Source of the DNA: Spartobacteria bacterium
GTDB lineage: Bacteria > Verrucomicrobiota > Verrucomicrobiia > Chthoniobacterales > UBA10450
Direction: 5' to 3'
Assembly (NCBI GenBank): GCA_003134765.1
Contig: PLCM01000003.1
Location: 1 to 64,000, forward strand
DNA: 64,000 nt
Shown here: one piece after another, positions 24,885 through 33,955 of the stretch
Numbering within the stretch: position 1 is the stretch's first letter
Layout of the letters: each line of letters begins with the position of its first letter
Notes under the pieces: generated by a model
The model's database searches: none
Seen by the model: only the letters and a program-made list of their open reading frames with translations
What the model was told of the DNA's origin: nothing
Translations under genes and position numbers: made by a program

Positions 24885-26681
24885 TTGAACAAGTCTTCTG
24901 ATCTCTCGGCCGACCAGTACCGCGTCTACGGCAACGCCTTGTTGAAACCGAAACGGAGCTTGTCAGCTTACAAACTGAGTGAGCCGGTCATTGTTCTCGC
25001 TCTCTGTTGTGTTATCGCGGCCGTTTGGCTGACGAAGGAGCAAAACTGGTCCCCGAAGAGTTGGACTTATCCGCCGGGGTACCGCGGCGATTCGCTCTAT
25101 GAGCTGGGAATTATCCGAGCGGCTTCCCGTGGTTGGTATCTACCCTTGCACTGGAAAATGGTTCCTGCCCTCGGGGCGCCCGGAGTAGCAAACTGGAACG
25201 ACTATCCGCACACGGAGGATATCCACTACTTCACTTTCGGGCTCCTGGCCCGCATCTTTGGTCTGATGCCGGCGGCGGATCTCGCGCTCCTGACCGCCTA
25301 TCTCCTGAACGGAATCTCGTTTTATGCAGCGTGCCGTTTGTTGAGGTATCGCCGTATCTGGGCGGCTACATTCGCGATCGTCTTTGCGTTTAGCCATTAC
25401 GCCGCCGCTCGCGCTTTCGGACACCTGGAACTGATCTTTTACGGCCATATCCCGCTGGCACTTGTTGTAACGTGGTGGGTGCAATCGGGAGTACTGCGGG
25501 AATGGCGTCAGCCGAAGACCATCTTCGCGACGGTCATAGTGGTGTGGAGCGGTTTTCAGAACGCATATTACACCTATATCCTCGGTCAACTTTTAGCTTT
25601 TGCTATTTTGGTTAGTCTCGTCAAAGCGCGATCCGATCGGCGTTATCTCCGAAGCGTCACAATTGGATGTGCATTACTCCTGGCGATGGGCACAGCGTTT
25701 TTTCTGGGCAATATCGATACGTTCAGCTACTGGGTCGCTCATGGTCCGAACCCATCCGCCGTAGCGCGGAATTATGCCGGAGTAGAGCAGTATGCTCTCA
25801 AGCCGATAGAGTTACTTCTGCCCAGTTGGAACGGTCACTGGTTGTACTCATTGGGACGGCGATACAGGGAAGAGGCCCTGGTAATCGGCGAATCGTGGAC
25901 ACCTTATCTTGGGATTGTGGCAATCGTTGCCCTAGCGACCCTTTTTGTATTTACCTTTATCCGGACGGCGCGGTCTCCGGAAAGACAGGCTCGGCTGCCC
26001 AACGGCACCTGGCAGCTGGTTTGGGTTTTCTTCCTTTCCGTGGTCGGAGGTGCTAACAGTATCGCGGCACTCTGTGGACTCGATGTTTTTCGGGCGACGA
26101 ATCGCTATTCGATTGTGATTCTGGCTATTGTTCTGTTGTTCGCTGTGCGAGCAATGTCCGTGGCCTCACGCCAGTTGACGGTGGCAGCCAGAATCATGAC
26201 TGGGGTCGCCGTAGCGGCTGTAGGCATCGTTGATCAAATGCACTCGAAGGACCTGTCGCGAATACAAATGAACCGCGCCGAAGTTGACTCAGATCGGTCG
26301 TTTGTCGCAGCCCTGGAGCGCGAGTTGTCTCCAAACGCCGCAATATTTCAGTTCCCGGTGGCAGTGTACCCGGAACAGGGGACAATAGCCAAAATGGTCG
26401 ATTACGAGCATCTTCGTCCGTTCCTTTATGCAGATTCGCTTCGATTCTCGTACGGTGATGATAAGGGTCGAGCATCTAGTCGCTGGCAAACTTCGATCGA
26501 ATCGATGTCGGCATCCGACGCCATCCAGCGGCTGCGGGGGAAAGGCTTCGCCGCAGTTATCGTCGATCGTGAGGGCTACAGCGATTCGGGAGCTCAACGA
26601 ATCGAGCAGTTTGTCAGAGCCGGCGCACAAATCATTGCCGACGCCCCGCGGCACGATTTTGTCGCCTTGAAGCTACCTTGA
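24885..26681 (+). CDS. GT-C-type membrane glycosyltransferase-like protein
   Basis: A 598-residue integral membrane protein with about ten hydrophobic helices (for example VIVLALCCVIAAVWL, TIGCALLLAMGTAFFLGNID) and a soluble C-terminal domain (residues ~465-598; SDRSFVAALERELSPNAAIF, IQRLRGKGFAAVIVDREGYS). An early periplasmic loop holds acidic residues (PPGYRGDSLYELGIIRAASR), as GT-C enzymes using polyprenyl-phosphate sugars do. The role is probably adding a sugar or phosphoglycerol group to a surface glycan; no exact family is claimed. Start TTG 24885 is uncertain. Confidence 0.6.
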   Translation: MNKSSDLSADQYRVYGNALLKPKRSLSAYKLSEPVIVLALCCVIAAVWLTKEQNWSPKSWTYPPGYRGDSLYELGIIRAASRGWYLPLHWKMVPALGAPGVANWNDYPHTEDIHYFTFGLLARIFGLMPAADLALLTAYLLNGISFYAACRLLRYRRIWAATFAIVFAFSHYAAARAFGHLELIFYGHIPLALVVTWWVQSGVLREWRQPKTIFATVIVVWSGFQNAYYTYILGQLLAFAILVSLVKARSDRRYLRSVTIGCALLLAMGTAFFLGNIDTFSYWVAHGPNPSAVARNYAGVEQYALKPIELLLPSWNGHWLYSLGRRYREEALVIGESWTPYLGIVAIVALATLFVFTFIRTARSPERQARLPNGTWQLVWVFFLSVVGGANSIAALCGLDVFRATNRYSIVILAIVLLFAVRAMSVASRQLTVAARIMTGVAVAAVGIVDQMHSKDLSRIQMNRAEVDSDRSFVAALERELSPNAAIFQFPVAVYPEQGTIAKMVDYEHLRPFLYADSLRFSYGDDKGRASSRWQTSIESMSASDAIQRLRGKGFAAVIVDREGYSDSGAQRIEQFVRAGAQIIADAPRHDFVALKLP

Positions 26682-26745
26682 TGAGTCAATCCAGCGTGAT
26701 ACATCCGGAGAAAATGGAGTTCCCAACAATGCAGTTCAGCCACGT

Positions 26746-27460
26746 ATGACCTTCGCTGCGGTTATTTTTCACGGTGATGAAGCGCCGATCTTGCGGCGAT
26801 GCGTCGAACATCATTTGTCGCTGGGCGTGGAGCGCATTTTCATTTCGTTAAAGTCGACGATTCCGAGAGCGGAGCGCTTGCAGCCAGTCTCGCCTCCGCG
26901 GTGGTTTGCGTAACGCACGTTAGTGACTATGCATCCGACGCGCTAGACTATTTTGATGCGGCACTGCACGGTTGAAGAAACGTGCAACCGTGGACTGGAT
27001 GATGTTTGTGGATTCTGATGAGTTTTGGGTTCCTGCGGGGGGCATTGCGCTGCGTCTCGAGCTTAGACAGCACCGACGCCCTTTCTGTACGTCGGTTCAA
27101 TACTCCGCCTATTCGGAATATGGCTGGGACGATCCGACCTCCTGACCTTTCCAATGTCGCAGAGGCGATGCTTATAGTGGAACGGCAGAGCATGACTCCG
27201 ACGAAGTCGGGGCTCAGCTGCATAAGCCCTGGATTACAGCACGCATTGGCCCAAAGTTTATGGTGCGGCCGAACTGCGTTTCACGAATGGGGTATGGCGC
27301 GCACGATTTCAATCCCGCCCACGCCGATGTACGGATCGCTGTTCCGGACGATCTCCTTATTGTGCACTTCCCTTTTACAGACGAAGCGCGTTTCCATCGA
27401 AAGGTTCAGTTAACACAAGTGATCCTGGCCGACCAACAACACTGCCTTCAAGGGGATTAA
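26746..27460 (+). pseudogene. Decayed glycosyltransferase (family 92/2-like)
   Basis: Conserved pieces are scattered over the plus-strand frames. The first is MTFAAVIFHGDEAPILRRCV from ATG 26746. Next comes a frameshift to DWMMFVDSDEFWVP (near 26993-27034), containing the Asp-x-Asp sugar-nucleotide site. YSEYGWDDP follows near 27110, and finally GYGAHDFNPAHADVRIAVPD with LLIVHFPFTDEARF near 27290-27400. Frameshifts and stops break the frame at least three times (TAA near 26910, TGA near 26973, TGA near 27143). No intact product is possible. Confidence 0.75.
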
Positions 27461-27498
27461 GTATGGCGTTGTGACCAGAGACTGTCCAGCGCCCTGAT

Positions 27499-28416
27499 TT
27501 ACCCCCGCCCACTTCGCTCCGAGGTTGCCAACGCGACAGACTTTTGGAGAACGTGGAGTGTGCTCGGTGGCAAACAACCGAAATAGGTGGAATGGTACTC
27601 CGGCGTGCGAAATCGGTGCCCTAGGATGGCTTCGTACTCTGCGCGGAACTCTTCGTCAATGGACTTATCAAATGCATTTGTTGATACGCCACCATGAAAC
27701 TGGTGGAATGTCGCTTCGCCCAGCAGGGTTACAATCAAGCTGTTCGGCAAGCCCGAAGCTCGACACAGCAAATCGAGATTGACCAGCCCGCCCCCGCGCG
27801 CCTTAAATCTTTCGTCGAGGCCGCCAAGCTCGTTCCACATTTCGCGCCGCATGAATATTGCGTTGCTTTCATTCATGGGACGAAACCAACCACCGGAAGA
27901 TGACGCGGCAAGAACCGAAATATCAAACAGTCGGTATCCATCCTCTATCCACCTTGATTCTGTAAGCAATCGGTCCTCGAATTCTTGGTTATAGCCTTCG
28001 AAAATACTTTCGAATTGAAGCTTGGGGCCGAGGTGAAATCCCAAGGTCAGGATTATCACCCGGTCACTTAGCCTTGAGGCGTGTAACGCCATGCTTAAGA
28101 TGCCTGGTGAGACAAGCCGCCCCCCATCGATCATGACGCCAATGATTTCACCTGCCGATTGTTCAATCGCCACGTTAATACCGCGAACCGGAGAGTATGA
28201 GCCGGCAGGAAGAACAATCACTCGCAAATCGGGAAACCAACGCCGACACTCCTCCTCGCAAAAAGGCAGGGTCGATCCGTTATCGACAATAATAACTTCA
28301 TAAGGGATCTTGTCGACGCCACGTTGCATCTGGGGGGACAAAGATCGCAGCGTGCGCGGCAACTCCCTCGGCATCTGATGGCACCCTACAATGATTGTAA
28401 TCTTTGGCTCAGCCAT
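27499..28416 (-). CDS. Family 2 glycosyltransferase
   Basis: A 305-residue GT2-fold protein: ITIIVGCHQMPRELPRTLRS at the N-terminus, VIIVDNGS, and GVMIDGGRLVSPGIL in place of the usual DxD segment (Asp-Gly-Gly here). FMRREMWNELGGLDERFKAR is followed by GGGLVNLDLLCRA, where GT2 enzymes carry ED. The missing canonical DxD and ED make activity uncertain. I use ATG 28416, preceded by AAGGAG at good distance; the longer frame from 28497 adds non-conserved residues. No membrane helix. Confidence 0.78.
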   Translation of the reverse strand: MAEPKITIIVGCHQMPRELPRTLRSLSPQMQRGVDKIPYEVIIVDNGSTLPFCEEECRRWFPDLRVIVLPAGSYSPVRGINVAIEQSAGEIIGVMIDGGRLVSPGILSMALHASRLSDRVIILTLGFHLGPKLQFESIFEGYNQEFEDRLLTESRWIEDGYRLFDISVLAASSSGGWFRPMNESNAIFMRREMWNELGGLDERFKARGGGLVNLDLLCRASGLPNSLIVTLLGEATFHQFHGGVSTNAFDKSIDEEFRAEYEAILGHRFRTPEYHSTYFGCLPPSTLHVLQKSVALATSERSGRG

Positions 28417-28856
28417 AGCTCCTTTGCCGTTCTCGGAACTCAGATGTGCTGCCCGGCAGGGGCGAAAGCGATAAACCCAAACGCTGTCTTGATGCAAAAA
28501 TAGTGTCGTGCGAAAACGCGTGGACTCATTGTCTTATTGTGGCAATCTGAGCGTTTTTCCGGAGCGGTCAATCTCAAAGCAACCAGAGTTCGCGAAATAA
28601 TCAGTGGAGTTCACGACCGTCGGGCCGAACCGCCGGCATTTTCGGAGCTTGATGACATATGCCCCGAGGTATAGAAATGCGATAGCCATGCCGGAAGGTT
28701 CCTCCAAAGAGGTGAATTCCTCACTTTGATGAGCAATAAATTACGAATTCTGGATACGTCCAGGAACGCCGATCGCAGCCAGACGGATATTCTTGGAGAT
28801 GGAAATGCAACCAAGCGATCTTTTCACGACGAACCATGGGATGAGCAGGCTCTTCG
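28417..28856. other. Divergent spacer in cargo
   Basis: 440 bases between a minus-strand GT2 and a plus-strand four-gene run. Only short unconvincing frames are present. It should hold the promoter of the GT-D/methyltransferase/deacetylase run. Confidence 0.45.
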
Positions 28857-29939
28857 GTGAGCGTTAGCGAACTGCCGGGCTTGACTTGTTGCGGAGCCAA
28901 AGCTCCTGGCTACCATGACAGGTGTCACCCAGTCCTTTGGTCAGAGAATGCGTGGCTCACAATGCTAGACAGTTTACCCGAAGTACCCGAGGCCGAACTT
29001 GGACTTGAGGCTTGTCGAATGCGGGCTTCGGCTGAATACTTATGTCCGGAGCGCCTGATCGAGGCCTACGCTTCGGTTGGTGTGCAAGTGGTTGCTGATC
29101 CTTTTTCTTCTGCGGTAGCCGAGCAGGCCATCGCTGCTTTACGCCATGGTCTTCCATTCTCGATCGTGAGGATCGGAGATGGAGAAGCCAATCTACTTTC
29201 TTTTGGTCGCTATCCAGGAACTCCAATTCTAGATCAACATAATTTCGCGGCGATTATCGAAATGCAGCAAGACCGAATGGCACCAGATTTGGCTTGGGCA
29301 CCGGTGCTACGAGAGCTGATATTCTCGTCGGTTCTCCAGGCTGATGTCGTTGGTGTTATCGGGTTGTGGCGACCGAGAGTTTTTACAATCGACATTTTAA
29401 TGGAATTATTTCGCGAGGATCGCCGAGGAGGCAGCGGCCACTGGCGCGCCCTCGATTTGATGCTCAAGCTCGCGCGAGAAGGCCTGCTCCGGGGCAAGAT
29501 TGTTGCCTCGGCATATCTATATCTGGGAATTCTTGAACACATACCGGAGATCGTTTCTCATGCACGCGAGGTTTTGCTAGTAACGGATAGAGCTCATTTG
29601 GCATCTGACTTCGCCAGACGCTTCGGTGGGATGTCTTTCGAGATGTTGAATATTGGTAAGCGCCGTTTCCCTGTCGAAGCGCTAGAACCGAGCTTTCTAC
29701 AAGATGTTGATTCGCAGCTGCCGCAGGACATGAGCGGATACTGCTGCATGATTGGTGCTGGCCCCTGGGCTGAAGTGTATTGCAGCTGGGTTCGTCAGCG
29801 AGGGGGCGTTGCAATCGATCTAGGGAGTGGGTTCGATATTCTGGATGGCATCATTTCTCGGCCGGTGCACCGGGCTTTAGGGTTTGACCGCGTAAGTAAA
29901 TATGCTCTTCGTAATAATATGGATTTGGGACAAGCTTGA
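28857..29939 (+). CDS. GT-D fold glycosyltransferase-like protein (DUF1792-type)
   Basis: A 360-residue protein. Its central signature PFSIVRIGDGEANLLSFGRY (residues ~99-118) matches the S-x-x-R-x-G-D-G-E motif of GT-D (DUF1792) glycosyltransferases. The C-terminal GYCCMIGAGPWAEVYCSWVR and GGVAIDLGSGFDIL fit the family's Gly-rich end. GT-D enzymes transfer glucose in adhesin glycosylation; the acceptor here is unknown. The first ~60 residues are not conserved, so ATG 28962 is an alternative start. It opens a tight run: the next gene begins at the base after its stop. Confidence 0.75.
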   Translation: MSVSELPGLTCCGAKAPGYHDRCHPVLWSENAWLTMLDSLPEVPEAELGLEACRMRASAEYLCPERLIEAYASVGVQVVADPFSSAVAEQAIAALRHGLPFSIVRIGDGEANLLSFGRYPGTPILDQHNFAAIIEMQQDRMAPDLAWAPVLRELIFSSVLQADVVGVIGLWRPRVFTIDILMELFREDRRGGSGHWRALDLMLKLAREGLLRGKIVASAYLYLGILEHIPEIVSHAREVLLVTDRAHLASDFARRFGGMSFEMLNIGKRRFPVEALEPSFLQDVDSQLPQDMSGYCCMIGAGPWAEVYCSWVRQRGGVAIDLGSGFDILDGIISRPVHRALGFDRVSKYALRNNMDLGQA

Positions 29940-30662
29940 GTGACAAGGATTGAACCCCATTTCTGGCACTGCGGTGGACCGTACGAGCTCACAGAGGCAA
30001 ATTTCACGACTGGTTGGCATACATCCCCCACGACGCTAGATGAGCAGGCAATTGCCGTTCTATTCCGAAAACGGCCTTCATTGTTTGTTGGAAAACTGGT
30101 CTTACATGTCGGAATTGGCAACTCGTCGCTGTTTCGTGAGTTTGGCAACAAAATGGCCGCTTTTACGGGGCTCACCATAGGAATGCCAGAGAAGCTATAT
30201 TTTCAGAGTGAATTCGCTGACGCGCCTAACGCTACGGTCATTTTTGCGAATAAACATGATCCAGGCACATTTAAGACAATCGGCGGGAAGTTTGATTTAA
30301 TTATCGATGTGAACTTGAAGTCGTTCGCGTGTTGCGAGGAGCATTTTCATCGCACATTCTCCTTCTACGTCGAGCGTTTGCGTCCTACAGGGGTCATCCT
30401 TACCGCCGCTTCAGGCCTGCGATTTGGGTGGTCAGGCAATACATCCAAGGCCTACACCCCCGGAGCGAGCTCAGACAGCGCCGCCCAGATATGGCGCGTG
30501 TTGGGAGAGGAAGGGTTGCGAGCCCTTAGTGAGCGGCATGGGCTAGTTTTAGAAAGCCACGAACTAAGGTCTGTTCCCAACTGGCATGGGCAAGGCGATT
30601 GCTCGAGACTCCCCGCGAAAAACGACGAGACTCTATGGTTGCTGAGAAAGAAATGCGGCTGA
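29940..30662 (+). CDS. Methyltransferase-like protein
   Basis: A 240-residue protein with a degenerate Rossmann methyltransferase pattern: LVLHVGIGNSSLFREFG for the SAM loop, GKFDLIIDVNLKSF for the strand-4 acidic region, and YVERLRPTGVILTAASG for the post-motif strand. Its GTG start directly follows the GT-D stop, and its own stop directly precedes the deacetylase ATG, so the three genes are translated as a unit. The substrate is likely a glycan. The SAM loop lacks the usual GxGxG spacing, so the assignment is moderate. Confidence 0.6.
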   Translation: MTRIEPHFWHCGGPYELTEANFTTGWHTSPTTLDEQAIAVLFRKRPSLFVGKLVLHVGIGNSSLFREFGNKMAAFTGLTIGMPEKLYFQSEFADAPNATVIFANKHDPGTFKTIGGKFDLIIDVNLKSFACCEEHFHRTFSFYVERLRPTGVILTAASGLRFGWSGNTSKAYTPGASSDSAAQIWRVLGEEGLRALSERHGLVLESHELRSVPNWHGQGDCSRLPAKNDETLWLLRKKCG

Positions 30663-31358
30663 ATGGCACGGTATCTTTCTTTCCGGTTTGATGATGGATT
30701 TTTTGTTGGGGCGTTGAAGGCAAATCTCCTGCTCGCCCCTAGCCGTGGGAGTTTCTTCCTAGTAACCGGATTAATGGAGCGAACTCACCAGTTAACGCAA
30801 CCCGAGTTCGAAGGAAGAGATTTTGGGAATCCGGCAGCGTGGAGACTGCTGGCTGAGGCGGGTCATGACATACAGGCTCACAGTGTGACGCACCCCAGCC
30901 TCCCAGAACTTTCTCGCGACCAGCAGATTGTCGAGATCCGTGATTCGCTTTCTTCTATACGGAAAATACACGATGGACCGTACGTCTTCTGCTGCCCATA
31001 CAATCAACGGCCAAACGTCGATTTCAGCAGTCTAGGCTTCTCCGCGGCGGGTTTTCTCGGTTCTCCGAATAGCTTGCCGTACAATCAACGGTCGACTTTT
31101 GATCCTTTTCTGCTGCGCAGTAAGGTTGTTTTCCAAGAGGACTACGATTGGATTGTTAGAGAGCTTCGGACCTCCATACCTCATGACGCTTGGGTTATTT
31201 TGGGGTTTCACAGTTTTGACGATGAAGGCTATCGGCCGTGGAAATTTGCACCGTTCGCTGAGTTAGTGCGTCAAGTGCGTAGTCTCGATTATCAAATAGA
31301 AACGGTTTCGAGTATGATTAGCAAATTTTCGAACCAAACATCAACAACGGCTCGCTGA
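30663..31358 (+). CDS. Polysaccharide deacetylase (NodB/CE4-like)
   Basis: A 231-residue CE4-type domain. SFRFDDG (Asp10-Asp11) is the TFDDG motif 1, and HSVTHP (His73, His77) is motif 2 with the metal-binding histidines. CCPYNQRPNVDFSSLGFSAA resembles the R-x-P-Y/G region, and VILGFHSFDD resembles the C-terminal H-x-x-D motif. No signal peptide, so it acts in the cytoplasm or at the inner membrane, perhaps deacetylating a precursor sugar. Third gene of the contiguous run. Confidence 0.8.
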   Translation: MARYLSFRFDDGFFVGALKANLLLAPSRGSFFLVTGLMERTHQLTQPEFEGRDFGNPAAWRLLAEAGHDIQAHSVTHPSLPELSRDQQIVEIRDSLSSIRKIHDGPYVFCCPYNQRPNVDFSSLGFSAAGFLGSPNSLPYNQRSTFDPFLLRSKVVFQEDYDWIVRELRTSIPHDAWVILGFHSFDDEGYRPWKFAPFAELVRQVRSLDYQIETVSSMISKFSNQTSTTAR

Positions 31359-31374
31359 GGCGCAAACAACTAAG

Positions 31375-32292
31375 CTAATCGCCGACTTCGTCATAACCTG
31401 GTGTCTCTAGGTCGATTCCGTACTCGTCGCGCAATCGCTTGAGTCCTGGTGCGCACAAGGCGCGGACTCGCGCCCGCACGTCAGGATTCAATTGGAAGGG
31501 GGCAGACTGCGGACCGAGCGCTGCGTCTACCTGGGTGATGGCATCAAGGGCGGCCGCCTTTTCTTTCATCGACAACGCCTGTCGATTGAGAAGACGCAGG
31601 AGCTTAACACCTACCGTTCCTAAAGTTGGGTAGTCCCGCCGCTCCGGCAGGCCAAGTTCGGCGAGGCCGATCGCTTCGAAAAAATCATGGACCGTCGAGC
31701 CCGTATATGTAAATGCACGGATCCTTTCGGAGCCGAAAAGTTCTTTTACGTCGTCAAGGAATCCGACGTAATCCAAGTGCTTGGCAAACCACGGTTCATC
31801 CAAGAGCCTTTCCGGAGGCCAGTCGCGCCCGTAGCAATGCACCAAGCCGGGCGGGTTCTTCAGCATCTGTACATAGCTGCTGGTAAAGAAAGCCACTGGT
31901 TCTCTCAACCAGACCCATAACTCCACATGAAAAGCGTGAACGAAGTCGGCGAGTGCAGCACGCCCAGAATTGGAAAAATCCCACCAGTGATGAAACAGTC
32001 CTTCGGTTGAGAGCACGACAATTGGCGCAAACTGAGAGGCTTGGCTGATGACGTTCTCTATGTTTTGCCAAAAAGAGCTCATGTCTTCTGCTACCAAGGA
32101 TTGAACCAGCCACTGGTGTTTCGGTTTCATTTCGCCGAAATGAGCCGCGGTTTTAGCATCAACCGGATGTGTTGCGGGGTAAAAGACACCCTGTCTGCTG
32201 AGAATTGAGCGATGTTCCTCCAGCGTCATTTGCAAAGAGGTTGTTCCTGTCTTCGGCGTCCCTGCATGAAGGATTATCTTGTCGATGTTCAT
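31375..32292 (-). CDS. Sulfotransferase-like P-loop protein
   Basis: A 305-residue protein beginning KIILHAGTPKTGTTSLQMTL, a strong PAPS-binding loop. LWVWLREPVAFFTSSYVQML is the second cofactor segment (Arg-Glu-Pro with a following Ser). C-terminal helices are Leu/Ala-rich. It is convergent with the deacetylase gene. Together with the enzyme at 20632-21468 it gives the island two unrelated-looking sulfotransferases, suggesting a sulfated surface glycan. The acceptor cannot be read. Confidence 0.8.
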   Translation of the reverse strand: MNIDKIILHAGTPKTGTTSLQMTLEEHRSILSRQGVFYPATHPVDAKTAAHFGEMKPKHQWLVQSLVAEDMSSFWQNIENVISQASQFAPIVVLSTEGLFHHWWDFSNSGRAALADFVHAFHVELWVWLREPVAFFTSSYVQMLKNPPGLVHCYGRDWPPERLLDEPWFAKHLDYVGFLDDVKELFGSERIRAFTYTGSTVHDFFEAIGLAELGLPERRDYPTLGTVGVKLLRLLNRQALSMKEKAAALDAITQVDAALGPQSAPFQLNPDVRARVRALCAPGLKRLRDEYGIDLETPGYDEVGD

Positions 32293-32518
32293 CCGTCTAG
32301 AGAGCAGGCGAAAGAGCAGGGATTATTGAAAACGTGCGGACGTTATTCCCGCCCGCGCTGACATACTCCCGCAACGCTAGCGGCGGCCCCGGCAGGAGAG
32401 CAGAAGAGTAACGCGCGTGACTCGGGGCGCCGATGTCCTTCCACCAGAGTTTCTGCCGCGAGGGGTAGATGCCGCCCAAAGCGGTCCTGAATATTCCCGT
32501 TGGAGTAATCGGAAGCAT

Positions 32519-33121
32519 TCACTTGATGCGCGACCGAGCCATTTCGCCACGGACGGCGGCAAGAACCAGACCTGGTTCGATCAGGAGATTGATGACGAAA
32601 TGCGCGACAACGCAAGGCGCGAGGCTTCGCCCCGCCAGAAGGAACACAATGCCGAGCATCGCACCCAAGAATCCCGTTGCGATCGTCGCGCCAAGCGCTG
32701 CACGAAAGCTCTTTCCCATCAGACCCCAAACACCGTGGATCACACCGAAAAGTAGCCCCGCGCCCAGCACTTGCACGACTGCGCCGTAGCCATGTGACAT
32801 CAGCCAGTTCATTGTCCATCGACGGAACATGACCTCTTCCAGAATCCCAGCGGCGATAGCGAGGGCGATGGCTAGCAACTTTAGCAAACTGGGCCGAAAC
32901 ACGTTTTCGCGCACCGACCGCAGACGAAGGGCGAAGGCCACGAAAATGACAGCGGCTATGAAAGCAGCGATCCAACCGGCGAGATTGCCTGTTAATCCCG
33001 GCGCAAATCCCAGATAACGAACGAAGCGCCAGCCGCTGGCCTGCAGATTCATCGCGACCCACCCGCCCTCTAGCGCGGTGATGACGCCGAGGATGATTCC
33101 GCTCTTGCGTTCAGCCGTCAC
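32519..33121 (-). CDS. CPBP-family intramembrane metalloprotease
   Basis: A 200-residue membrane protein with about six helices. Motif 1 is GILEEVMFRRWTMNWL (EExxxR), motif 2 is GLLFGVIHGVWGL (FxxxH), and motif 3 is VVAHFVINLLIEP (HxxxN/D), the catalytic set of CAAX/CPBP (Rce1-like) proteases. In bacteria these process peptides or confer immunity to bacteriocins. Second of two such genes at the right side of the island; the other is upstream at 33314-33955. Confidence 0.82.
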   Translation of the reverse strand: MTAERKSGIILGVITALEGGWVAMNLQASGWRFVRYLGFAPGLTGNLAGWIAAFIAAVIFVAFALRLRSVRENVFRPSLLKLLAIALAIAAGILEEVMFRRWTMNWLMSHGYGAVVQVLGAGLLFGVIHGVWGLMGKSFRAALGATIATGFLGAMLGIVFLLAGRSLAPCVVAHFVINLLIEPGLVLAAVRGEMARSRIK

Positions 33122-33313
33122 TTATTGTGATTCCAATCGCGCTCATAACTTTGACTCTACCTGCATCGAAGTCCGTCGTCTTCTAAAAATGTGAACTAGC
33201 TGGAACACGGCAGGTGATTGCGCGGACGATGCGGGTCTCGCGAAAATCGGAGGGAAAGGAAAGTGCTTTAGGATCGTTTCGCCGCATTCTCGTGGTTCGC
33301 TTTTTGTTCATTA

Positions 33314-33955
33314 CTACACGATTGGCCCTAGGACATGCAGGACGATGTCCGCGGCAAAGTGGGCCAGCATCGCCGACTCCAGCCCCCGGCTTTTATACAG
33401 ATAACCGAAAGGCAACGCGACGAATGCGTTCAACGAGATTACAGTTGTAACGAGTTGCACCGTCAGGGGAGTAAGGCGCGCGGCCAATGGCAAATGGCCA
33501 GCACCGAATCCGATCGCGACGAGAAGGTTCGCAATCCAGAAGGCGATCGTGTCCCTAGCAGCACTCTTAGCGCTCGATATCACTCGAAATAGCCAGTATA
33601 CCAGGGAAAGAAGAAAAAGCCGGGTAAGTATTTCTTCGCATAAGCCACCATAGAAACAGGCGAAAAAGCGCTTCCATATCGGCATTCCCGCTTCCGTCGC
33701 TATCGGCATTGCGGTCAGTGCGGCGCCCAGCGGGCTCCTCACCAGCGTCAAAGTGATAGCTCCGACGATCAGGCCGGTCACAGACGCCACGAGAACGAGC
33801 TTGCCTGGGACTCTGAGGGGCCGGTTGTACACACAGGCTTCCAAAATCGGCGCGCCCATCCCCACTTTGCGCGCAAAGAAAAATCCCAACCCAGCGGCGA
33901 TAGTGAAATTGATTGTCCCTTGCAGAATTCCCCTGATTCGGCCCAGGGAAATCAT
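33314..33955 (-). CDS. CPBP-family intramembrane metalloprotease
   Basis: A 213-residue membrane protein. YGGLCEEILTRLFLLSLVYW carries the EExxxR motif, IGFGAGHLPLA the FxxxH-like motif with His, and ESAMLAHFAADIVLHV the third (HxxxD). About six hydrophobic helices. It sits 192 bases upstream of the other CPBP gene on the same strand. The sequences differ enough that recent duplication is unlikely. It is the last gene before the candidate right end of the transposon. Confidence 0.82.
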   Translation of the reverse strand: MISLGRIRGILQGTINFTIAAGLGFFFARKVGMGAPILEACVYNRPLRVPGKLVLVASVTGLIVGAITLTLVRSPLGAALTAMPIATEAGMPIWKRFFACFYGGLCEEILTRLFLLSLVYWLFRVISSAKSAARDTIAFWIANLLVAIGFGAGHLPLAARLTPLTVQLVTTVISLNAFVALPFGYLYKSRGLESAMLAHFAADIVLHVLGPIV

